Below are positions 17,401 to 23,124 of a stretch of 23,124 bases of DNA, piece by piece. A program made the position numbers and the translations under genes. The notes under the pieces are model-generated. The model had not been told where the DNA came from. It did not search any database and was given only the letters and a program-made list of their open reading frames with translations. Each line of letters begins with the position of its first letter. Positions within the stretch are counted from its first letter, which is position 1. Location: positions 1 through 23,124 of IMG/VR virus record IMGVR_UViG_3300006793_000296; one strand, given 5' to 3'. The stretch is from a virus.

Positions 17401-19731
17401 ACAAGAACTTGGAACTGGAACGGAAGTCCTATAACACCTCCACCAACTATTAGAAATGGTGGCGGTTTCCTTGGTAGTATTGGTAATGTTGCTATGCAAA
17501 CATCCAGAAGAGCGCAAGACTTTTCTTTACCTTTCTCTCCTCGTATTGTTATAAGCACTCAAACAATCCGTGAAGTTACAGGGGATAGACAAGTATCCTT
17601 GACATTCTTACCCTTTATTCGTTCAAGAAAAGTATTCTTCAAGGCAGAAGGTTTAAGACCGAATACAAGATACTTCCCATTCTTTGATAATACACAAGTA
17701 AATGCTTTTGTAAGACAACATGAGACTGAGCCGTTCATAAGAATGTCTGCTCTTACTGCTGAAGCAAGAAAGTTAATTGATGGAGTTGATCATAAATTAA
17801 ATAGAGACAAAACATCACACCCGAATGGGTCAACAAATTTAGTTTCAGATGTTGACGGTAAAATAGAAGGTTCATTCTTTATTCCTTGTAACCCTGTTCC
17901 AAGAGATGAAAATGGAGACCCACTTCCTGTTGATACAAACAAGGATGTTGGTGTTAGATTCCGTGCTGGTACTCGTGAGTTTAAACTTCTTGATATTAGT
18001 CAAAACGATGATTCCCTTGCTACAAGTTCAGCAAGATTTAATTATATCGCGCAAGGAACTCTAGAAACTCGTCAACAGACTGTGACATCAACTCGTACAA
18101 CTATAATTAGACCAATGATAAGGACTAGGACACAACCAGCCACGCATAGAGACCCTCTTGCTCAGTCTTTCCGTGTCCCAACAGGTTCAGGTATGTACGT
18201 TACTAAGATAGATTGTTTCTTTAAAACTAAAGATGATTCAATTGCTGTTGCCTTAGAAATTAGACCTATGATAAATGGACATCCTTCTTCAACAGATATT
18301 ATTTCTAATGCTGTTAAGTTTGTTTCAGCTTCTGCGGTAGCATTACCAGCAGGACAGACTTCAGCTGAAGTACTTGCTGCGCCAACAACCTTTGAGTTTG
18401 ATGAACCTATCTTCTTGAATCCAGATACAGAATATGCTATGGTTCTTCTTGCTGAGTCAACTAACTACGAAGCATATGTTGCAGAAACATATGAGTTTGA
18501 GTTGGGTTCAACAGAAAAACGTATTAATAGACAACCTGCTATGGGGTCATTATTTAAGTCTCAGAATGGTTCTACATGGGAACCAGACCAAACGAAAGAC
18601 TTAATGTTTGTGATTCATCAAGCAATATTTGATACTGCTGGCGGTAATGCTGTATTCGAAAACGGTGATGCGCCAAAAGAATTATTAATACCTAATGCTT
18701 TATATTCCGATTCAGGAAGCAATACAATAACTATGTATAATCCAAACCACGGATATATTAAAGGTGATGCTCCAGCTAATATATCTGAATCAATAAATAT
18801 ATCAGGTCTTGATTCTGATACAGTATATAACGGAATATTAGGGTCATCTATAATGGGCAGTAGAGTTATTACTGTATCAGATGGATTTGGACTTAAATTT
18901 AATGCTGATAGTGCCGCGACATCTTCGGGTAGATTTGGTGGTTCCACTATGGTTACTAATAGACAAATACCGTTTGATGGTTGCGTTCCAAATTTCACAA
19001 CAATAATACCAGATGACACTAATATAGTTTGTAGTGTTAAATTTATGTCAGGCGTGTCTTTCGCAGGTTCTGAAGCTCCATATACAAAATCTAGTTCTTT
19101 TAGTTCTGATATTGTAATAGGAGAAGAAAACTATTTTGATTCTCCAAAATTAATTGCTAATGAAGCCAAAGAAACCTCAGAACTTGGGGCTGGAGAGCGT
19201 TCGACAACGTTTAATATTAAATTGTCGACAACTAACTCAAACGTATCGCCAATCATAGATGGCCAAAGGTCTTCATTGACCACTATAAGTAATCTTATCG
19301 ATAGACAAATATCAGGTTCAACAGCAGCATCAGGATTTAATATTCCGTTGAATTATGTTCCAGAAACTAAGTCCTCCGGAGGTTCTTCTCTTGCGAAACA
19401 TATATCTTCAGTTCAAGTACTTGAAGATACTTCTGTTGGTTTAAAAGTTATTTTATCGGCATTAAGACCGAAGGGTGCTGACTTTGAATTATATTGGAGA
19501 ACTGCACAGGATGGTGAAAATATTCTTGATATAGATTGGACATTAGAGCCAAGAGAACAGGTTATTCCTACAGATGATAAAAACTTCCGTGAGTATAGAT
19601 ATCTGATAGGTGGTCAAGGTGGAGACATTGAAGAGTTTACTCAATATCAATATAAAATTGTTATGACAAGTACTAACTCATGTGCTCCTCCTGTATTTAA
19701 AGACTTTAGGTCAATAGCAATGGCAGTATAA
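14443..19731 (+). CDS. Giant virion structural protein, DUF4815 type
   Basis: At 1762 residues this is the largest protein here. Residues about 24-65 (NYHRILFNSGRALQARELTQ, then MQTIIQEEIARFGRNIFKDG) are the start of a DUF4815 domain, known from large baseplate or appendage proteins of marine T4-like phages. A short coiled coil follows at about 786-809 (ISNLEKRIDKLEE). A region from about 1236 (RDPLAQSFRVPTGSGMYVTK) to about 1390 looks like a beta-sandwich carbohydrate-binding-like or jelly-roll domain. The C-terminus (GADFELYWRT, FREYRYLIGGQGG, then YKIVMTSTNS) is also typical of this family. It sits between gp8 and the fibre gene, so an outer-baseplate role or fibre support, taking over from T4 gp7/gp10-12 parts, is my inference. 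Its TAA overlaps the next ATG. Confidence 0.82.
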   Translation: MPTTFTSNVFSSTYKDDFKDSDNYHRILFNSGRALQARELTQMQTIIQEEIARFGRNIFKDGAAVNPGGPSINNDYRFVKLSDESVLPTDPTTLVGTEFTGAASTVKARVLEVVAATDTDPATLYVQYTNTSGGSVGTTAVRFNTGESISNGSTTLQVQTINNATNPSTGVGSKIHNDGGDFFVRGHFVFVNPQGLILSKYTNNATKIVGFKITEDIVTTADDTALFDNQGVTPNVTSPGADRYRIKLTLTTQDQIAADENFVFYCHVVNGEIVDQASGTDDYNKITDLLAERTKEESGNYIAKKFNASLSDSGENILVNISSGIAYVNGYRATNDRPISLVVPKPQTTLTLQNNTVGLTYGSYFICSSLKGKLNIATFETVNLSTSTSDPSGNSIGTAKVRYVEKDGSNFKVYLFDIKMSSGQSLRNVKTIGLNTSNFAVILQEGSPAKSILKETNKVNLVYPTNNPRPRILTDASFEVQRIITGTPSGGALTIGLTTSGETFVNTGQILITRVDTGVVVTPTSITGTGTANLTFAGLPNTALTLYVKVNKGTPQPRQKSLSSVITKTASITTDGDASFIDLHATDLHDVIAIKQTDSDGIDLSSRFTIDNGQRASHYANARLIVNDGTTAPSGDVFVKFRHFTHGTGDFFSVNSYGTASTVAYENIPDFKPNNRTSINLRDVIDFRSSVDSDGLFVGSGVAINELPTNGDAFQADIEYYLPRADKVFITTQGEVKLVQGEPGFNTQIPSAPENSLELFNLNHNGYGLNSKDTSVTPIESKRFTMRDISNLEKRIDKLEEVTSLSLLEVDTSSILVLDSAGNPRSKSGFFVDNFKNRAFIDGQNPNNRSAIDPSLGVLLPQQYDNNISLVYDSDKSTNTILKGDTVYIKYSEDSAISQKRVSGSENVNPFAVLTGIGNITMSPASDEWQDTVFLPENVIEETAIDDLGDLNDGGRVYPMRSSTQNFLPIVGYGPYVQNLFNGFNGTRTWNWNGSPITPPPTIRNGGGFLGSIGNVAMQTSRRAQDFSLPFSPRIVISTQTIREVTGDRQVSLTFLPFIRSRKVFFKAEGLRPNTRYFPFFDNTQVNAFVRQHETEPFIRMSALTAEARKLIDGVDHKLNRDKTSHPNGSTNLVSDVDGKIEGSFFIPCNPVPRDENGDPLPVDTNKDVGVRFRAGTREFKLLDISQNDDSLATSSARFNYIAQGTLETRQQTVTSTRTTIIRPMIRTRTQPATHRDPLAQSFRVPTGSGMYVTKIDCFFKTKDDSIAVALEIRPMINGHPSSTDIISNAVKFVSASAVALPAGQTSAEVLAAPTTFEFDEPIFLNPDTEYAMVLLAESTNYEAYVAETYEFELGSTEKRINRQPAMGSLFKSQNGSTWEPDQTKDLMFVIHQAIFDTAGGNAVFENGDAPKELLIPNALYSDSGSNTITMYNPNHGYIKGDAPANISESINISGLDSDTVYNGILGSSIMGSRVITVSDGFGLKFNADSAATSSGRFGGSTMVTNRQIPFDGCVPNFTTIIPDDTNIVCSVKFMSGVSFAGSEAPYTKSSSFSSDIVIGEENYFDSPKLIANEAKETSELGAGERSTTFNIKLSTTNSNVSPIIDGQRSSLTTISNLIDRQISGSTAASGFNIPLNYVPETKSSGGSSLAKHISSVQVLEDTSVGLKVILSALRPKGADFELYWRTAQDGENILDIDWTLEPREQVIPTDDKNFREYRYLIGGQGGDIEEFTQYQYKIVMTSTNSCAPPVFKDFRSIAMAV

Positions 19732-19940
19732 TGAATTCAAACTTAATACGTGTTGAAAATGGAGTAGGTCTTGCTCGTAATAGAAGAACAGGTGGGATTG
19801 TTAATATAAATAAAGAAGAAATACAAACCGCACGAGAAAGAAAACTAAAAAGAAAACAAAAGGAAATGGAGTTCGAACAGCTTAAGACAGATGTCTCTGA
19901 GATGAAACAACTCTTAAACACAATAATAGAGAAACTATAA
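19731..19940 (+). CDS. Small coiled-coil protein linked to the fibre gene
   Basis: A 69-residue protein overlapped at both ends (TAATG at 19729-19733 and 19938-19942), strong evidence of a real, coupled gene despite its size. The N-terminal third (LIRVENGVGLARNRRTGGIV) may be a short beta hairpin. The rest is a very basic, then heptad-like helix (ERKLKRKQKEMEFEQL, then VSEMKQLLNTII) with Leu/Met spacing of a coiled coil. Small proteins of this layout occur at the same place in cyanophage-like T4 relatives, from my recollection of the family. Possible roles are a fibre chaperone or trimerisation helper, or a small virion part; neither is shown by the sequence. Confidence 0.8.
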   Translation: MNSNLIRVENGVGLARNRRTGGIVNINKEEIQTARERKLKRKQKEMEFEQLKTDVSEMKQLLNTIIEKL

Positions 19941-22282
19941 TGGCAGAGTATACACCAGAACCACAACTTATCATTACAAATACCTTCTCGGATTTAGTTA
20001 CTAAATTCAATACAGTTTCTTCTGGCATAGGAGCAACTGGGGATTTAAATACCGCTGTTAAAACCAGTATTGTTGGAGCAATTAATTCAATAGAAGACGT
20101 CTTTGATGCATCTGAATTTGAAATATCTGCGGGTTCAAACGCATTTGATGTTACCTCCGGAGCATTTACAATCGATGCAAGCGGTACTATATCACTTGAT
20201 GCCGCAACTACTGCGTTAACAGGAGACCTAACTCTAGTAGATAATAAAGAAATACAAGTTGGTACAGGTGCAGATTTAATACTTTTACACGACGCTACTA
20301 ACTCAATAATCAAAAGCGACTCGATATATATAAAAGCGAAATCTGAAGACGAGAATATGGCGTCTTTCACTTATAGTGGTGGAGGCGAAGGTTCAGTAAA
20401 TTTATATCATAATGGTACTAGTAAATTTGCTACGACTGCTGGCGGTGTTTCAATTCCAAATAACGTAGAACTTGGTGCTGCTTCAGTAATCAAAAGCGGA
20501 GGTAATGCCGCAATAACTTTTGCTAATGCGAATGTCACTATGGGTGGAAACATAAGTATAGCAGGTACTGTGGATGGAAGAGATGTTTCTGTAGATGGTA
20601 CTAAGTTGGATACTGTAGAAACAAACGCTGATGTAACCGATACTGATAATGTAACTGCTGCTGGTGCGCTTATGGATTCAGAGTTAGCAGACAGTGCTTC
20701 TGTAAAGGCATTAAATCAATCCGTAGTATCTGGAGCAACTCCTACTTTTGGAACTGCAAACTTTACAGATGCAACCAATAAAAGGTTGATGACTGATGCG
20801 CAGGAAACCAAGTTAAACAGTGTTGAGACAAATGCTGACGTAACCGACACTGATAATGTAACTTCAGCAGGTGCTCTAATGGATTCAGAGTTAGCATCTA
20901 TAGCAGATGTAAAAGCATTAGACCAATCTGTTATCTCTGGCGCGTCACCTATATTTGGTACTGCTAACATGACAGATGCAACTAATAAAAGGTTCATGAC
21001 AGATGCGCAAGAGACTAAGTTAGATGGTGTTGAGTCAAATGCTACTGCAGACCAAACTGCTTCACAAATACTTACTAAAATAAAAACTGTTGATGGTACA
21101 ACTTCAGGATTAGATGCTGACTTGTTAGATGGACAACATGGTTCATATTATGGTACAGCAGCTGCTGTATCCGCAAACTCTACCGCTATAGGTACAATTG
21201 GTAGTTTAAGTTCTGATATTGATGGAACTAATTTAGTTGCCGCAATTAATGAACTACAAGGCGACATAAATCAAATCAACAGCAATGGTGCATCAGCAAA
21301 CAACACCATAATAGGTACACTTACTCAACTACTAACAAGTGAAGATTCAGATGTTGTAGGCGCAATAAATGAACTTCATGGAGAGATTGGAACTAACACT
21401 ACTAAGTTAAGTGGTATCGCGAATGGTGCAGATGTAACTCTGAGCGAAATATCAGAAGGAACCAATATAAGTATTTCAGGAAGTGGAGTAATTAGTTCTA
21501 CAGATACTAATACTACTTATACAACTGCAACAAACAATACACTAGGTCTTGTTAAAATTGGATATTCTGAAAATGGTAAAAATTATCCTGTTGAATTAGA
21601 TAATAACGATAAAATGTATGTTAACGTGCCTTGGGATTTAGATACAGATACTAATACGCAAAATACATACGATGTTTCAGCGCAAACAACATCTGGTGGT
21701 GCTAATCTTAGATTAGGTGGTTCTGGTCCAACAGCAACAGCAGCAGATAATGTAAAATTTGCGAGTGGTGGTGCAACAACTGTTTCACAAACAAATGCAA
21801 ATACAATCACAATCACATCAACAGATACTAATACGCAATTATCTAATGAACAAGTACAAGACATAGTTGGTGGAATGTTAGGTGGTACTGAAACTGGAAT
21901 TACAGTAACTTATCAAGATACTACTGGTGATATTAATTTCGTACTTGATACCCCAACCGATAATAATTTTACGAACGCCTTAAAAAATAAATTAGATGCT
22001 ATTTCGGCAGGTGCTGAAGTAAACGTTTATGAAAGTCCTGCTCAGTTACTGACCGCAATTAAAACTGTTGATGGTGCAGGTTCTGGGTTAGATGCTGACT
22101 TACTCGATGGTCAAAGTAGTGCACACTATGCTACCGCAGCGTCTGTTTCAACAAATAGTAGTGCCATAGGTACACTTAGTAGTTTAACTACATCTGAACA
22201 AGGTAATCTTGTTGCTGCGATAAATCAATTAAAGTTAAGTGTTCCATTAGTATTTAACGCTTCAGGGACACAGTTGAACTAG
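19940..22282 (+). CDS. Tail-fibre protein with tandem repeats
   Basis: A 780-residue, Thr/Ser/Asn/Ala-rich protein with low-complexity beta repeats and few aromatics, typical of trimeric tail fibres. The N-terminal part (ASGTISLDAATTALTGDLTL at about 70-90, LILLHDATNSIIKSDSIYIK at about 113-132) is shared with many phage fibre proteins. At about 222-359 it has two 69-residue tandem repeats (starting KLDTVETNAD and KLNSVETNAD). Two modules with TVDG...GLDADLLDGQ follow (about 365-440 and about 697-775), and three NLVAAINEL-like helices. There is no recognised enzymatic tip, chaperone domain or host-range hypervariable cassette. It may be a shaft-forming fibre, with receptor binding by this or the next gene. 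Its TAG overlaps an AGGA for the following gene. Confidence 0.85.
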   Translation: MAEYTPEPQLIITNTFSDLVTKFNTVSSGIGATGDLNTAVKTSIVGAINSIEDVFDASEFEISAGSNAFDVTSGAFTIDASGTISLDAATTALTGDLTLVDNKEIQVGTGADLILLHDATNSIIKSDSIYIKAKSEDENMASFTYSGGGEGSVNLYHNGTSKFATTAGGVSIPNNVELGAASVIKSGGNAAITFANANVTMGGNISIAGTVDGRDVSVDGTKLDTVETNADVTDTDNVTAAGALMDSELADSASVKALNQSVVSGATPTFGTANFTDATNKRLMTDAQETKLNSVETNADVTDTDNVTSAGALMDSELASIADVKALDQSVISGASPIFGTANMTDATNKRFMTDAQETKLDGVESNATADQTASQILTKIKTVDGTTSGLDADLLDGQHGSYYGTAAAVSANSTAIGTIGSLSSDIDGTNLVAAINELQGDINQINSNGASANNTIIGTLTQLLTSEDSDVVGAINELHGEIGTNTTKLSGIANGADVTLSEISEGTNISISGSGVISSTDTNTTYTTATNNTLGLVKIGYSENGKNYPVELDNNDKMYVNVPWDLDTDTNTQNTYDVSAQTTSGGANLRLGGSGPTATAADNVKFASGGATTVSQTNANTITITSTDTNTQLSNEQVQDIVGGMLGGTETGITVTYQDTTGDINFVLDTPTDNNFTNALKNKLDAISAGAEVNVYESPAQLLTAIKTVDGAGSGLDADLLDGQSSAHYATAASVSTNSSAIGTLSSLTTSEQGNLVAAINQLKLSVPLVFNASGTQLN
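20603..21016 (+). repeat. Two 207-bp in-frame tandem repeats in the fibre gene
   Basis: Unit 1 is 20603-20809 and unit 2 is 20810-21016, each exactly 69 codons, followed by the first codons of a third, truncated copy from 21017 (KLDGVESNA). By my count about 57 of 69 residues are identical, but many synonymous sites differ, so the duplication is not recent. The unit probably corresponds to one structural segment of the fibre shaft. Confidence 0.85.
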
Positions 22283-22284
22283 GA
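22281..22284 (+). promoter_or_regulatory. Ribosome binding site overlapping the fibre gene stop
   Basis: AGGA directly overlaps the fibre gene TAG (22280-22282), with a 7-base spacer to the ATG at 22292. It supports the start of the last, truncated gene. Confidence 0.55.
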
Positions 22285-22291
22285 TTAGTTT

Positions 22292-23124
22292 ATGCCTAAG
22301 GTACCATTAAAACAAAAAACTGTAGGTGAACCTGAAGTTCAGGAGATAATAACTACTGGCGTAAATAATGAATACAAATACCTCGCATATCTTGCGGGGT
22401 TAGAGTTAGAGACTGCTTCAGGAACTTATAGTGAATCAGTACTTGGTTCTCTTGGTAAAACAAACCAGACAAACGATTTGAGTATAGGGACGTTCACTAA
22501 CACGGGTCGTGAATCAGGGGACGTAGGTGATCAAGGAACTGATGGTTCAGGCGACCTTGCTATTACAACAACAAATACAACTATATATCAACAAGATGCT
22601 ACATATAGTGAACCTTCTAATTTCCGTCATCCTTTATATCAACACGAAGTAAGTAATCGAATAAGAATACAAGAGTTTAATGATGCTGACCAATTAGAAC
22701 TCGGCGAAGAACTTGCTAAAATTATATATGCAGGAAACTATCCTGGAACATTTCACTTAGGTTCATCAGCACCAAGTAGTGATTATGCTATTGCGGTTGC
22801 AAATGTTATGACCGATACTAGGGCAGACGATACTTCAACAGTTTATAATATATATCAAAGAAAAATTATGACTACAAATACCCCTACTACAATGGATAGA
22901 GGTTTGATGGCAGTCGCAAGAGGAAGTTCCTCACCCTTTAACGCAAAGACAGGTACTTATAAAGGTCTTATAGTAATGTCAGATGCTCATAGAAAAGAGA
23001 CTGTAAAGGCATGCCTTGATAGATATCTTTCTACAATAACAGGTAGTGTTAAACCTATAGGTTCATACCTAATCAGAACTTCTGCTCCATCAGAGACAGG
23101 CACTTGGGTAGCAAAAGGAACCGC
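22292..23124 (+). CDS. Unrecognised virion-region protein, 3' partial
   Basis: The frame is open from the ATG at 22292 to the window end (277 codons visible), starting MPKVPLKQKTVGEPEVQEII. It is supported by the AGGA just upstream and by the stop-start spacing of the cluster. The first 100 residues are Gly/Thr-rich (TASGTYSESVLGSLG, GDQGTDGSGDLAITTTNTTI). The later part is more globular (LYQHEVSNRIRIQEF at about 114-128, YKGLIVMSDAHRKETVKACL at about 223-242). I recognise no family. By position after the fibre gene it may be another fibre or receptor-binding component. The end of the gene lies outside the window. Confidence 0.75.
   Translation, partial: MPKVPLKQKTVGEPEVQEIITTGVNNEYKYLAYLAGLELETASGTYSESVLGSLGKTNQTNDLSIGTFTNTGRESGDVGDQGTDGSGDLAITTTNTTIYQQDATYSEPSNFRHPLYQHEVSNRIRIQEFNDADQLELGEELAKIIYAGNYPGTFHLGSSAPSSDYAIAVANVMTDTRADDTSTVYNIYQRKIMTTNTPTTMDRGLMAVARGSSSPFNAKTGTYKGLIVMSDAHRKETVKACLDRYLSTITGSVKPIGSYLIRTSAPSETGTWVAKGT

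Noticed and set aside
19373-19382. Perfect 10-base palindrome CCTCCGGAGG
   Set aside because: It encodes part of a Ser-Gly-Gly linker, has no loop or T-run, and is too short to claim a regulatory role.
20603-21046. Regular repeats that could suggest a CRISPR array
   Set aside because: The units are 207 bp, in frame, diverged and fully coding; there are no short identical repeats with unique spacers.
19940-23124. Possible diversity-generating retroelement target in the fibre region
   Set aside because: No reverse transcriptase, template repeat or adenine-biased variable region is visible in the window.

Overview
This window is a block of structural genes from a T4-like myovirus (contractile-tailed phage). 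It covers most of the baseplate, the tail spike and peptidoglycan-degrading apparatus, and the start of the tail-fibre region. All genes lie on the + strand and are packed tightly, with many TAATG or ATGA stop-start overlaps. The DNA is strongly AT-rich (about one third G+C by eye). The gp53, gp25, gp6 and gp8 proteins, the large DUF4815-type protein and the small coiled-coil protein before the fibre gene resemble those of marine T4-like phages that infect cyanobacteria or SAR11-type bacteria. No host-diagnostic gene is present, so the exact host is unknown.

Layout. 1-792: 5'-truncated gp48/gp54-type tail-tube cap or initiator protein. 794-1528: gp53 baseplate wedge. 1529-2905: gp27-like hub protein. 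2905-8098: what in T4 is the single polypeptide gp5 (OB fold, lysozyme, beta-helix) appears here as three consecutive genes. These are an OB-fold protein with a lysozyme-like domain that seems to have lost its catalytic Glu, an 874-residue protein carrying an amidase domain and an M15-type peptidase domain, and a 557-residue beta-helix spike protein. 8095-8682: unrecognised conserved-looking protein. 8729-12009: gp25, gp6 and a protein in the gp7 position, behind a T4-type late promoter. 12048-19731: a second late promoter, then a gp9/gp10-type N-terminal domain on a fibre-like protein, gp8, and a 1762-residue DUF4815-type virion protein. 19731-23124: a small coiled-coil protein, a repeat-rich tail-fibre protein, and an unrecognised gene cut by the window end.

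How they work together. gp48/gp54 starts the tail tube on the hub (gp27-like and gp5-OB). The hub carries the beta-helix needle and, probably, the amidase/peptidase that opens the cell wall. gp53, gp25, gp6, the gp7-position protein and gp8 form the wedges. The gp9/10-like, DUF4815 and fibre proteins are probably the outer attachment and receptor-binding parts.

The most interesting points are the apparently dead tail lysozyme beside a new bifunctional wall hydrolase, the division of gp5 over three genes, and a perfect late promoter that abuts the gp25 start codon with no ribosome binding site, which suggests a leaderless transcript. No tRNA, CRISPR array, insertion sequence, integrase or minus-strand gene could be supported. 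No gene-free stretch exceeds 50 bases.
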